From Planctomycetota bacterium (GTDB taxonomy: Bacteria > Planctomycetota > Planctomycetia > Pirellulales > Pirellulaceae), in contig JAPLNJ010000409.1 in the NCBI GenBank assembly GCA_026692885.1, positions 1 to 20,740 on the forward strand: DNA of 20,740 nt, written 5' to 3'. Shown here piece after piece: positions 1 to 7,605 of the stretch (its first letter is position 1; each line of letters begins with the position of its first letter). The notes under the pieces are model-generated. The model was given only the letters and a program-made list of their open reading frames with translations. It ran no database searches and had not been told where the DNA came from. The translations under genes and the position numbers were made by a program.

Positions 1-333
1 CGCTACGCGGCTGTCGCCGCTCCGCTCTGCCCTGGGCTGATTTGTGGCTGCCCCGTTGGGGCGAAAACCTGTGGATCACCAGCAGGGGTGCCCCAGGGGC
101 CACTCGGTCATCCTGGATTTCGTAATCACTCCGCGAAGCAAATCAGAATGGAACAGAAGCAGGCATTCGGGAAAACACCAATTCATGGCAAAATCAGACA
201 GACTGAACACCCCAGGTCAGACCCAATTCGGCCTCCCTTCGTCGACTTGCCCTCGTCGGTCGAGCGTAATGCACCCGGCGTGCCGCGGGACGCGAGACCC
301 GCCGTTTTTCGTCGCGAGGCCCAGAAAAATCCG

Positions 334-339
334 TATAAT
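334..339 (+). promoter_or_regulatory. Possible -10 box upstream of the two-component operon
   Basis: A perfect TATAAT lies in otherwise GC-rich sequence, 310 bp before the kinase start. At the ideal 17-bp spacing the -35 position reads gtcgcg, which does not match the consensus. This is a weak candidate and would imply a long leader. Confidence 0.2.
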
Positions 340-535
340 GAATCGCCAGGCTGCGACGACTGGCCGATCGCAGTCGGAGGATGCGTAGCAAACCGTGGGG
401 TAAGATGCCCCAGCGCGGCAATCTGCCCCGTGCTGGCACCGCTTTCAGTTCGTTAGTTCCTCACTCTGCTGGGCAAGGTGGCGATCTGGCTGGAAGGGCG
501 AGGCGTCTGCCGAGCCGCCTTCGGCAAAGCCGTCT

Positions 536-564
536 AGGGCACGGCTCCGCGGGAGCGTCGCCCT
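536..564 (+). repeat. Small imperfect hairpin before the kinase gene
   Basis: agggc (536-540) pairs with gccct (560-564), and gctcc (544-548) pairs with ggagc (552-556) around a gcg loop. A 3-nt internal loop separates the two stems. It sits about 85 bp before the kinase start and is not followed by a T-run, so it does not look like an intrinsic terminator. It may be a repeat or a leader structure. Confidence 0.35.
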
Positions 565-649
565 CCCGAAATGCCTGCCGTCTTGGGAACGCGAGATGCA
601 CTGGGGCGAGGCGTGGGAATGTTACGCCCTGACTATCGAGGAACGAGAC

Positions 650-2122
650 ATGCGACTAACGGCCAAACTAATGCTGGTGTTCTTTCCGGCCGTGATCCTC
701 CTGACCGGACTGTCGAGTTACTTCGCGGTGCAACGCGAGTTCTCGCGATTCGAGGACGACCAAGCTGCCGAGGCGAACCGGTTGGCTCGTGATCTGCAAG
801 ACAAACTGGCCGTGGCCTGGCAGCAGCACGGCGGTGAGGGCATTCTCGACGTGGTCCGGCGGGACGCCAGCGGCGAGCAAGTGCAACTCCGTTGGGTCTG
901 GCTGGAGTCGGAGGCACCCGATCCGGAGCGGCCCGCAGCGCCTCTCGCTCAACTCTCGCACGCGGAACGCAATCAGATCGTCTCGATCGAAACGCGCGAC
1001 CCGGCAGGCGTCCACCGCCTGCACACGTATCGGCTGGTCGAAGTCGGCGCCGGTAAACGCGGCGGCCTGGAGTTGACCGGGACGCTGACGCCGCTGGACC
1101 AAAAGGCCCGCGAGACAACCGCCACCGCACTGCTCTCGATCGGCGCGCTGGCGCTGCTGGGCGTGCTGGTCACCTGGGGGGCCGGCGTGCGCTGGGTGGT
1201 GCGGCCGTTGCAACAACTGATCGGCAAGACCCGCCGGATTGGCGCCGGGGATTTCAGTGACCCGTTGCAACTGCCGGGCCGCGACGAGTTGAGCCAACTG
1301 GCGCAAGCCATGAATGAGATGTGCGAGCGACTGACCCAGCAGCAAACGCGGATTCGGGAAGAAACCCTCCACCGGGTTTCCGTCGTTGAGCAACTGCGCC
1401 ATGCGGACCGGCTCCAGACGGTCGGCTGGCTGGCCGCGGGTCTGGCCCACGAATTGGGCACGCCGTTGAACGTGGTCTCCGGCCGCGCGGCGTTGATCGC
1501 CAACGGCAAGCTGACGTCAGACGAGGTACGGGAGAGCGCCGTGGCGATCAAGACCGAAGCCGATCGGATCACCAACCTCATCCGGCAGTTACTGGACTTC
1601 GCCCGTCGTCGTACGCCGCAACGGGCGGAAGTCGATCTCCGCGACGTGGTTCGACAGACCACCGTGTTACTGGCGCCACTGGCCGAAAAGCGGAGGGTCG
1701 AATTGCGCATCGCCGACGCCGGCCAACCCGTCGTTGCCTGCGTCGACTCGACTCAAATCCAGCAGGTGCTGACCAATCTGATCATGAACGCAGTCCAATC
1801 CATGCCCCGCGGTGGCCCCGTCACGATTCGCGTGGGGGCGGAACAAACCACGCCGCCCGACCAACTCGCCCCGCAGGCCTGCGTCTTCATCGCCGTGCAG
1901 GACCAGGGCACCGGCATTCTCGCGGAAGACCTGCCGCACATTTTCGAGCCGTTCTTCACGACCAAGAAGACCGGCGAGGGAACCGGACTGGGCCTGCCGA
2001 TCGCGCAAGGCATGGTCCAGGAACATGGCGGCTGGATCGACGTGCACAGCCGTCCGGGTGAGGGCAGTTGTTTGACGATTCACCTTCTCAAGGAGCCCCC
2101 TTCATGCCTGGAAAGATTCTGA
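650..2122 (+). CDS. Membrane sensor histidine kinase (HAMP, HisKA, HATPase_c)
   Basis: This 490-residue sensor kinase would autophosphorylate on a His and pass phosphate to the regulator encoded next door. In order it shows: TM1 (about 8-28), an extracytoplasmic sensor domain of about 130 residues, TM2 (about 159-182), HAMP (about 183-235), and a HisKA H-box with AGLAHELGTPLN (phospho-acceptor His about 267). The ATP domain follows, with N-box NLIMNAVQS (Asn about 380), G1 DQGTGI (Asp about 418) and G2 GTGLGLPI (about 444-451). This is the NtrB/AtoS/ZraS architecture. I chose ATG 650 because GAGG (638-641) precedes it at good spacing and the next residues lead straight into TM1; an in-frame ATG at 596 would add 18 polar residues. 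The gene overlaps the regulator by 19 bp, implying coupled translation. The periplasmic ligand cannot be inferred. Confidence 0.95.
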   Translation: MRLTAKLMLVFFPAVILLTGLSSYFAVQREFSRFEDDQAAEANRLARDLQDKLAVAWQQHGGEGILDVVRRDASGEQVQLRWVWLESEAPDPERPAAPLAQLSHAERNQIVSIETRDPAGVHRLHTYRLVEVGAGKRGGLELTGTLTPLDQKARETTATALLSIGALALLGVLVTWGAGVRWVVRPLQQLIGKTRRIGAGDFSDPLQLPGRDELSQLAQAMNEMCERLTQQQTRIREETLHRVSVVEQLRHADRLQTVGWLAAGLAHELGTPLNVVSGRAALIANGKLTSDEVRESAVAIKTEADRITNLIRQLLDFARRRTPQRAEVDLRDVVRQTTVLLAPLAEKRRVELRIADAGQPVVACVDSTQIQQVLTNLIMNAVQSMPRGGPVTIRVGAEQTTPPDQLAPQACVFIAVQDQGTGILAEDLPHIFEPFFTTKKTGEGTGLGLPIAQGMVQEHGGWIDVHSRPGEGSCLTIHLLKEPPSCLERF

Positions 2123-3471
2123 TCGTCGACGATGAACGCAGCTTGTGTGAGCTGCTTCATACGGACCTGCGGATGCGGGGCTTCACGTCGCGTTGGTGCC
2201 TGTCCGCCGACGATGCGCAACGCACACTGCAGGAAGAAGAGTTCGACGTCGTCCTGACCGACGTGCGCATGTCGGGCAGAAGCGGTCTGGAGCTCTGCGA
2301 GCAGATCGCGGCCAGTCGCCCCGATCTGCCGGTCATCGTGATGACGGCGTTTGGCAGTCTGGATACGGCGGTGGCTGCCATCCGCGTGGGGGCCTACGAC
2401 TTCGTCACCAAACCGATCGAGCTGGACCTGTTGGCGCTGATTCTGGACCGGGCCGTCCAGCATCGGCAGTTGCGGGAGAAGATCAAACTGCTGAGCGCGG
2501 CCGTACAGCGGCACAAGGGCTTCGCGGACATGCTCGGCGACAGTCCGGCCATGCGCAGGTTGGTCGATCAACTAACGCGGATTGCCGACTCCGAGACCTC
2601 GGTCTTGATCACGGGAGAAAGCGGTACGGGCAAGGAGTTGGTGGCCCGCGCCATCCATCGGCAGAGCCGCCGGGGGCGCGGTCCGTTCGTGGCGGTCAAC
2701 GTCGCCGCGTTGCCCGAAATGCTGCTGGAAAGCGAGTTGTTCGGTCACGTCCGCGGGGCCTTCACCGACGCCCGCACGGATCGCACCGGCTTGATCCTGC
2801 AGGCGGAAGGCGGCACCTTGTTGCTGGACGAGATCGGGGAACTGCCGCTGACGATGCAGGCCAAATTGCTGCGGGCGTTGGAAGCACGCCAGGTCCGTCC
2901 GGTCGGCGGCGACCACGAGCGGCCCTTCAACGTGCGGCTCCTGTCGGCGACGAATCGCGACCTGGAGGCGGCGGTCGAAGAGCAGCGTTTTCGCGAGGAT
3001 CTGTATTTCCGCATCCAGGTCATCCAGGTGGACGTGCCGCCGCTGCGCGCGCGGGGTACCGATGTGTTGCTGTTGGCCCAGCACTTCGTCCGGCAGTTCG
3101 CCGAGCGTTCCGGGAAGCAGGTCGTCGGCAGCTCCGACCGGGCGGCGGAACGGCTGCTGGCCTATGCCTGGCCGGGCAACGTCCGGGAACTACGCAACGT
3201 CATCGAGCGGGCGGTGGCCCTGACGCATTATGACCAGATTGTCGTGGAGGACCTACCCGAGAAGATCCGCGACTACCGTAGTTCTCAGGTGCTGATCGGC
3301 AGCGACAACCCGACGGAATTGGTGCCCCTGGAGGAAGTCGAGCGGCGGTACATCCTGCACGTCCTGAAGGCCGTCGGGGGCAGCAAGACCACGGCCGCCC
3401 GGATCCTCGGACTGGACCGCAAGACCCTCTATCGCAAGCTGAAGCAATACGGCATTGAGGATGAGTCATGA
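2104..3471 (+). CDS. Sigma-54-dependent response regulator, NtrC family (REC-AAA+-Fis HTH)
   Basis: This 455-residue enhancer-binding transcription activator is the partner of the preceding kinase. The receiver domain has the acidic pair (Asp9/Asp10), phospho-acceptor Asp53 in VLTDVRMSG, Thr81 and Lys103. The AAA+ domain has Walker A GESGTGKE (171-178), Walker B LLLDEIGELP (Asp-Glu 242-243) and a sigma-54-contact loop reading GAFTDA (218-223) where GAFTGA is usual. The C-terminus is a Fis-type helix-turn-helix (about 415-450, ending AARILGLDRKTLYRKLKQYG). ATG 2104 is preceded by AAGGAG at 2090-2095, inside the kinase gene, so the two are translationally coupled. The architecture says it activates sigma-54 promoters, but I found no convincing -24/-12 site in the window, so its targets are probably elsewhere. 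It is followed by a long palindrome in the convergent gap. Confidence 0.96.
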   Translation: MPGKILIVDDERSLCELLHTDLRMRGFTSRWCLSADDAQRTLQEEEFDVVLTDVRMSGRSGLELCEQIAASRPDLPVIVMTAFGSLDTAVAAIRVGAYDFVTKPIELDLLALILDRAVQHRQLREKIKLLSAAVQRHKGFADMLGDSPAMRRLVDQLTRIADSETSVLITGESGTGKELVARAIHRQSRRGRGPFVAVNVAALPEMLLESELFGHVRGAFTDARTDRTGLILQAEGGTLLLDEIGELPLTMQAKLLRALEARQVRPVGGDHERPFNVRLLSATNRDLEAAVEEQRFREDLYFRIQVIQVDVPPLRARGTDVLLLAQHFVRQFAERSGKQVVGSSDRAAERLLAYAWPGNVRELRNVIERAVALTHYDQIVVEDLPEKIRDYRSSQVLIGSDNPTELVPLEEVERRYILHVLKAVGGSKTTAARILGLDRKTLYRKLKQYGIEDES

Positions 3472-3517
3472 GTGGAGTCCTTGAGACCAGTGAGCTTCAC
3501 TTCCAGCCGTTTGTGCT

Positions 3518-3695
3518 CTTCGCCGGGCCTTGATCATAACGTTGCGAACTGCTGTCAGAACTAGCATCGCAGCGGGTGGCTGGTGGCTGAGCCTAAGCGA
3601 AGCCCCAGGCCACTGTTGCTGGGGCTTCGCTTAGGCTCAGCCGCCAGCCACCCTGCTAGCATTTCGCAAGGTGAGGATCAAGGCCTCTTCGGCGA
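3518..3695. repeat. Long imperfect palindrome between convergent genes
   Basis: The core arms 3574-3608 and 3619-3653 are 35 bp each with a 10-nt loop. They match except for one position (t3584 opposite g3643), which in RNA is a G-U wobble. Pairing continues outward: ctagca (3561-3566) with tgctag (3654-3659), ttgcgaa (3542-3548) with ttcgcaa (3663-3669), and ggccttgatc (3526-3535) with gatcaaggcc (3676-3685). The last two blocks have matching 6-nt spacers. An unpaired insertion of about 18 nt lies on the left arm. It fills the 261-bp gap between the regulator (+) and the ferredoxin (-). It could act as a two-way transcription terminator, or be an inserted REP- or MITE-like repeat. No transposase is present. 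Confidence 0.85.
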
Positions 3696-3732
3696 GACGA
3701 AGCCGGCTCCGACAAGATCCCGACTGCCCGAC

Positions 3733-3960
3733 TTATCGGTGACCCGCATCGGCTGGTGGCCTTGGCGCGTACGATTCGCGGACCACGAGGGCATCGACGG
3801 GACACTCCGCGACGCAGTCCCCACAGCCGACGCAAGCCTGCGGCACCAGTGCGGGATACGCCATTGCGCGCGTCATGTGGATGGCTTCGTGCGGGCAGAC
3901 GTCCGCGCAGATGCCGCACCCCGTGCAAGCCTGTTGGCTGAGTTCCCACTCCCAGGCCAT
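3733..3960 (-). CDS. 2[4Fe-4S] ferredoxin-like protein
   Basis: This 75-residue small electron carrier is predicted to be cytoplasmic. It has two classic CxxCxxCxxxCP motifs: CTGCGICADVCP (Cys 12, 15, 18, 22) and CVGCGDCVAECP (Cys 43, 46, 49, 53), which would ligate two [4Fe-4S] clusters. After the second motif only a short polar tail remains, so nothing else is fused to it. The start ATG at 3960 is preceded by AAGGGAG, which lies in the end of the upstream membrane-protein gene. That gene's stop codon is only 3 bp away, so the two are translated together. It is the last gene of the alaC-membrane protein-ferredoxin operon. Its redox partner is unknown; the coupled membrane protein is an obvious candidate, but that is inference. 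Confidence 0.93.
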   Translation of the reverse strand: MAWEWELSQQACTGCGICADVCPHEAIHMTRAMAYPALVPQACVGCGDCVAECPVDALVVRESYAPRPPADAGHR

Positions 3961-3963
3961 CGG

Positions 3964-4593
3964 CTACTCCCTTGGCTTGTCTGCCAGCTGTCGCACGGCT
4001 GACCACACGCCCCAGGCCAACACGATCAGCAGCAGGGGGAAGCAGATCCAAAAGGTGAATTGTGCGAGTTCCAAGCCAAACGGCGCGGCATTCGAACGCC
4101 AATGGGTTTTGAGGTATTGCCAAAACAGACTCGGGTGCAGTTCCAGGTACTCGCCGCTGGCCGCCTCCATGACAAAGGTGAACCCGATCACGTTGAGCGC
4201 ATTGGCCGCCAGCATCAAGTACAGCGCCCGCAGATAGTTCTGGGAAGCCACGTGTTGACCGCCGTGGAACAACCGCAGGCAGAGCGCCACGGCGAACAAG
4301 ACCGTCGCGATCGGGCAGAACGGAACCGCGATCTTGATGTCCGCCATGATGTCTGGATTCAGAACCACATAGCCGACCACCACCACGAGGGCGAGCAGCA
4401 CGTCGACCAGGAGCACGGTGGCCACCCGCCATAACTCCAGCGAGACCCGGAGCGACAGGTGCTTCTCCAGCGCGCGGTAGTAGTTCTGAATCATCGCCAG
4501 TCCGCAGGCCAGCAGGCCGAGCATAATCGAGATGTTAAACAGATTCTGCAGGGTCCAAATCTCCAACGCTTTGCTGATGTCATGTGCTGTCAT
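3964..4593 (-). CDS. Five-helix integral membrane protein, function unknown
   Basis: I do not recognise the family of this 209-residue protein. Five hydrophobic helices are visible at about 17-38, 58-80, 88-108, 121-145 and 178-200. Possible metal or haem ligands include the His pair in RLFHGGQH after helix 3 and further His residues in ELHPSLF and THWRSN between helices 4 and 5. ATG 4593 is preceded by GAGGAAA at good spacing. The frame stays open upstream to 4905 but there runs antisense-like through alaC with low-complexity Arg/Gly/Pro sequence, so I excluded that extension. It begins 47 bp after the alaC stop and ends 3 bp before the ferredoxin start. Coupling to a ferredoxin suggests a membrane redox role, but nothing in the sequence proves it. 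Confidence 0.85.
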   Translation of the reverse strand: MTAHDISKALEIWTLQNLFNISIMLGLLACGLAMIQNYYRALEKHLSLRVSLELWRVATVLLVDVLLALVVVVGYVVLNPDIMADIKIAVPFCPIATVLFAVALCLRLFHGGQHVASQNYLRALYLMLAANALNVIGFTFVMEAASGEYLELHPSLFWQYLKTHWRSNAAPFGLELAQFTFWICFPLLLIVLAWGVWSAVRQLADKPRE

Positions 4594-4640
4594 CGATCGT
4601 TTCCTCAAACCACGGGTATCGGTACTGGACGCTGCCCAAG

Positions 4641-5930
4641 CTACGGCGCCGAGGAGGGCTTGCCCTCGCGCTCCAGGCAACGGGCGATCTGTCGGACCGC
4701 TTGACGCAAGCGATTCTCGTTTTCGACCAGCGCCATCCGCAAATAGCCTTCGCCGGCCGGGCCAAAGCCGTTGCCGGGGCTGACGGCCACGTCGCCCTTG
4801 TCCAGCAACATCATCGCAAAGTCCATGGTGCTCAGCTGGCTGGCCCAGGGCTCCGGAACTTTGGCCCAGACGAACATGCCGGCCTTGGGTTTCTCCAACT
4901 CCCAACCCAAACGCCGCAGACCGTCCACCAACACGTCGCGCCGGCTTTGGTAGATGCGCGACTGCGCCTCGACCGCCGCTTCGGTGTCACGCAACGCGAC
5001 GATCGCCGCGATCTGAATCGCCTGGAACATGCCGTAGTCGTAGTAGCCCTTGATGATGCCCAAGCCGCGGATCATTTCGGAGTTGCCCGCGCAGAAGCCG
5101 ACTCGCCAGCCCGCCATGTTGTAGCCCTTGCTCATCGTGGTGAATTCGACGCCCACACCGACGGCTCCCGGCGCTGCCAGGAAGCTCGGCGGACGATAGC
5201 CGTCGAAGGCCACGTCGGCATAGGCGAAATCGCTGATCACCATCAACCCGTAACGCTTCGCCAGCTTGACGACATCCACAAAGAATTCCGGCTCGACCGT
5301 CACCGTCGACGGGTTGTGCGGGTAGTTGAGGATCAGCAATTTGGGCACCGGGTAGAGATGCTGGCAAGTATACGCGATGTTCGACAGGAATTTCTCGCTG
5401 TCCGCCACCTCCAAGGCGATGGTGTTGCCGGAGGCCAGGGCGACGGAGTACATGTGGATGGGGAAGTAAGGCGCGGGGATAATGGCCGTGTCACCGGGTC
5501 CCATCAAGGCCAGGCAGAGATGGCTGAAGCCTTCCTTCGAGCCCAGGCAAACGATCACTTCGGAGTCTGGGTCGAGTCGGACGCCGTACCGTTTCAGGTA
5601 CTTGCTGGCGACTTCGCGGCGCAGATTCGCAATGCCGTTGGACTTACTGTAGCCGTGGTTGTTGGGATCGGCTGCGGCCTCGGCCAACTTCTGCACCACA
5701 AGCTCCTGAGGCGGATCCGACGGGTTTCCCATCCCCAGATCGATGACATCCGAGCCGGCTCGCCGCTTCTGGTACAACAACGCGTTGATCCGGGCAAACA
5801 GGTAGGGCGGCAACCGCATGACGCGCGAGGCGAAACGGATTTCGAAGGGTTTCTTCTCCGCCGCAGAGCCGCTGTCGGCAATCGGAGGAACCGGTGGTGG
5901 TGCTTCAAACAAGGTTCGTTTTTCAGACAT
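4641..5930 (-). CDS. alaC: PLP-dependent aminotransferase, AlaC (alanine transaminase) type
   Basis: This 429-residue class I/II fold-type I aminotransferase most resembles AlaC (YfdZ), which interconverts alanine + 2-oxoglutarate and pyruvate + glutamate. Shared blocks include the N-terminal [62 protein letters not shown], and the PLP-Lys block [14 protein letters not shown] (Lys about 268). The C-terminal part keeps [11 protein letters not shown] and SPGNGFG and ends in the [14 protein letters not shown] block. Related enzymes of this family also act on other amino acids, so the exact substrate is not certain. ATG 5930 is preferred over TTG 5948, which has no ribosome site. The protein has a Pro/Ala-rich N-terminal extension about 24 residues longer than E. 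coli AlaC (from memory). It heads the operon with the membrane protein and ferredoxin. Confidence 0.9.
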   Translation of the reverse strand: MSEKRTLFEAPPPVPPIADSGSAAEKKPFEIRFASRVMRLPPYLFARINALLYQKRRAGSDVIDLGMGNPSDPPQELVVQKLAEAAADPNNHGYSKSNGIANLRREVASKYLKRYGVRLDPDSEVIVCLGSKEGFSHLCLALMGPGDTAIIPAPYFPIHMYSVALASGNTIALEVADSEKFLSNIAYTCQHLYPVPKLLILNYPHNPSTVTVEPEFFVDVVKLAKRYGLMVISDFAYADVAFDGYRPPSFLAAPGAVGVGVEFTTMSKGYNMAGWRVGFCAGNSEMIRGLGIIKGYYDYGMFQAIQIAAIVALRDTEAAVEAQSRIYQSRRDVLVDGLRRLGWELEKPKAGMFVWAKVPEPWASQLSTMDFAMMLLDKGDVAVSPGNGFGPAGEGYLRMALVENENRLRQAVRQIARCLEREGKPSSAP

Positions 5931-5973
5931 GGCTGGGCTCACAAGCAAAAAAATCGCAGGCGATCAGGCCGCG

Positions 5974-6002
5974 TATTGCGTCGCGGAATGGTATGTTATA
6001 CT
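5974..6002 (+). promoter_or_regulatory. Candidate extended -10 promoter in a divergent gap
   Basis: TATACT at 5997-6002 is preceded by TG at 5994-5995 (extended -10, TGTTATACT). A weak -35 TTGCGT lies at 5976-5981 with 15-bp spacing. It would start transcription about 75 bp before the small gene at 6085. On the other strand the same bases read TATAAC (6000-5995), so the site could also serve alaC, but no good -35 is seen for that direction. Confidence 0.35.
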
Positions 6003-6084
6003 GCCACTTACGGCAATGTGGAACCGCCGTCTTCGGCGCAGGGAGGAACAACGTTTCGATTTTGGTGGCGCGGGAGATTTCGGC

Positions 6085-6438
6085 ATGACCCAACAGGTAG
6101 TGCAGAAACATTCACAGTCATCCAAGCAATACTTCATGCCCCTGGAGCACCTGCCCAATCACTTCCGGATCCCGGCGGACCTGCAGGCCCGGTTCGGTTA
6201 CGACTCGCAGCGGCAGGGCTTGACGTACGAGGGCTGGATGTGCAAGGCCACGTACGACCGTCTGCGGGATATCAGCAACGACTGCCATTACCAGCGGGCG
6301 TTGGAGCGATTGTTTCAGATCGCGATTCCCGAAGAAGACACGCCTGCGCGTCATGGGTTCGGCCTGCTGATTACCGCAGGCTTGGCTTTGGCCACCGTGC
6401 TGGCAATGCTGGTCGGCGTGCTGTTTCACCGCCATTAG
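6085..6438 (+). CDS. Small tail-anchored membrane protein, function unknown
   Basis: This 117-residue protein is from a family I do not recognise. About 85 charged and polar residues (with YEGWMCKATYDRLRDI and a Cys-His pair in SNDCHYQR) are followed by one hydrophobic helix at about 90-113 and the ending FHRH. This looks like a cytosolic domain with a C-terminal membrane anchor. ATG 6085 has GGGAG at 6072-6076, eight bases upstream. The frame runs further upstream to 5818, but there it is antisense to alaC, so I excluded it. The stop is TAG at 6436-6438. Immediately after it, in the same frame, begins the C-terminal half of a YugP-like protein, with no intervening spacer. Confidence 0.75.
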   Translation: MTQQVVQKHSQSSKQYFMPLEHLPNHFRIPADLQARFGYDSQRQGLTYEGWMCKATYDRLRDISNDCHYQRALERLFQIAIPEEDTPARHGFGLLITAGLALATVLAMLVGVLFHRH

Positions 6439-6756
6439 GGATCGGGACTGGGGTACCTGGTGATGGTGGTGGGCTTGATGATGACCAGTCCGCATGTTGT
6501 CATGCTGGGCGCCATCTTGTTCGGGGCCGTGCTGTTGTTCCAGATCGTGACGCTGCCGGTGGAATTCAATGCCAGTTCCCGAGCGAAACGGTTGGTCGTC
6601 GAGGCCGGGATCGTCTACCCGGAAGAACGCGTCGGCATCGATTGCGTGTTGAACGCGGCGGCCATGACCTATGTGGCGGCGGCCGTCAGCACCTTGTTGA
6701 CGCTGCTCTACTTCTTGATGCGAGCCGGCCTGCTGGGCGGACGCCGCGACGAGTAG
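6439..6756 (+). pseudogene. yugP: C-terminal remnant of a YugP-type zinc metallopeptidase
   Basis: The translation starts GSGLGYLVMVVGL directly after the preceding TAG and continues through VLLFQIVTLPVEFNASSR, KRLVVEAGIV and VLNAAAMTYVAAA to a last hydrophobic helix. These are the conserved membrane-half blocks of the YugP family (Zn_peptidase_2), including the GSNLG-like segment and the LFQ-TLPVEFNAS signature. The N-terminal half, with the HExxH zinc site (AHEVGHA in known members), is absent: the bases where it should be encode the unrelated 117-residue protein. If still made, the product would start at GTG 6460 or ATG 6463 (about 98 residues, two or three helices) and could not be a protease. 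The clean coding sequence suggests a recent truncation or a retained membrane domain. A deletion in the assembly is also possible. Confidence 0.75.
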
Positions 6757-6930
6757 GTCAGGCTTTCCAGCCTGACGGCCGGTCCCGAGTCTGTCCTGCG
6801 CCGTTTCTGGAGCGGCAGGCTGAGACACCTGCCGAACCATCCGCCGCGGCCGAATTCGGCCGGAGTGTCGGCCTCCCACTATGGGTGGCACAAAGGGCGT
6901 AAGCAACGTCAGGCTGGAAAGCCTGACCTA
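6754..6930. repeat. 177-bp palindromic element with 23-bp perfect inverted ends
   Basis: The left end 6754-6776 (tag-gtcaggct-ttcc-agcctgac) and the right end 6908-6930 are exact reverse complements. Each end is itself a hairpin (gtcaggct/agcctgac around a 4-nt loop). Inside lie another hairpin (cggcagg 6813-6819 with cctgccg 6828-6834) and a 16-bp perfect palindrome centred on gaattc (6847-6862). The outermost TAG of each end is the actual stop codon of the gene it abuts: the yugP remnant on the left and the ABC ATPase on the right. It has the layout of a MITE- or BIME-like element and may also end transcription from both sides. Confidence 0.85.
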
Positions 6931-7602
6931 CGTCTTGATCAGCCTCCCTTCGTCCAACTCCAGTCGGCGCTGCAGCAAGCGAGCTACCTCGGCGCTGTGC
7001 GTGACCACAATCAGCATGGCCTGCTCCTGATGCTGCAGTTCCACCAGCAGTTGCGCGATGGCCATCGCGTTGGTCCGGTCCAGATTGCCCGTCGGCTCGT
7101 CGGCCAACACCAACTGGGGTTTGCGGATCAAGGCCCGCGCCACACCGACCCGCTGGCGCTCGCCACCGGAAAGTTCCGCGGGACGATGTGCGAGCCGATC
7201 GCTCAAGCCGACCCTGCGCAGTAGATCATGGGCCCGGTCGATCGTCTCGGCATCCGGACGTCCCTCGGCGACCGCGGGAATCAGCACGTTTTCCAGCACG
7301 GAGAGTTGCGGCAACAGGTGGTGATCCTGAAAGACGAAGCCGATGTGCCGGTTACGAAAACCGGCCAAGTCCCGCTCCGTCAGCTCGAAGGGGTTTTGAC
7401 CATCCAACGTCACCGTTCCCGACGTCGGTGGTTCGAGCGTACCGATCACGTGCAGCAGCGTGCTCTTGCCAGAGCCGCTGGGACCGAGGATGGCCAGGTT
7501 CTCTCCGGCGGACAACTCGCACGAGACACCGCGGAGCACGACTAACGGCGCGCCTCGAGTCGGATAGCTTTTCGCAAGATCGTGAACGACCAATCCAGAC
7601 AT
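6928..7602 (-). CDS. ABC transporter ATP-binding subunit, LolD/MacB-like
   Basis: This 224-residue ATPase would power a membrane complex. Motifs: Walker A GPSGSGKS (40-47), Q-loop Gln92 in VFQDHHLLPQLSV, signature LSGGE (144-148), Walker B LVLADEPTGNLD (Asp168, Glu169) and H-loop His202 in VVTHS. The ADEPTGNLD block and the length are typical of the LolD/FtsE/MacB group, which works with FtsX-fold permeases for lipoprotein release or efflux. No permease gene lies next to it. ATG 7602 has GGGAG just upstream, inside the previous gene, whose stop is 3 bp away, so the pair is translationally coupled. Its TAG stop is part of the inverted-repeat element that follows. Lipoprotein release is possible, but the missing permease makes a specific name unsafe. 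Confidence 0.93.
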   Translation of the reverse strand: MSGLVVHDLAKSYPTRGAPLVVLRGVSCELSAGENLAILGPSGSGKSTLLHVIGTLEPPTSGTVTLDGQNPFELTERDLAGFRNRHIGFVFQDHHLLPQLSVLENVLIPAVAEGRPDAETIDRAHDLLRRVGLSDRLAHRPAELSGGERQRVGVARALIRKPQLVLADEPTGNLDRTNAMAIAQLLVELQHQEQAMLIVVTHSAEVARLLQRRLELDEGRLIKT

Positions 7603-7605
7603 AAC

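Larger units (their letters stand above)
1..649. other. Leading region without a convincing gene
   Basis: I see no credible protein gene here. The open frames present overlap one another on both strands, are rich in Arg, Pro and Ser, and show no recognisable motif. The stretch holds short hairpins: 50-62 (gcccc-gtt-ggggc, followed by gaaaa) and 536-564 (agggc/gccct outer stem with gctcc/ggagc inner stem). It also has one AT-rich hexamer, tataat, at 334-339. The first 62 bases resemble the repetitive intergenic DNA often seen in planctomycetes; that is recollection, not a search result. The region probably contains the promoter and leader of the kinase gene that begins at 650. Confidence 0.6.

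Noticed and set aside
434..450. tggcac followed by a pyrimidine-rich stretch, considered as a sigma-54 -24/-12 promoter for the two-component operon
   Set aside because: The -24 half fits, but the -12 position reads tcagt instead of ttgc, lacking the required GC.
44..456. Two overlapping open frames at the left edge, considered as small genes
   Set aside because: They overlap each other and an opposite-strand frame, have no clear ribosome site and no recognisable motif.
3561..3662. ctagcat at 3561-3567 and 3656-3662 as a target-site duplication of an inserted element
   Set aside because: The copies lie inside the longer palindrome, and its symmetry continues beyond them, so they do not mark outer borders.
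4584..6902. Very long plus-strand open frame (772 codons) running through the alaC region
   Set aside because: It is antisense to alaC over most of its length, has His/Arg/Gln-rich low-complexity translation and no motifs. It is a by-product of high GC content.
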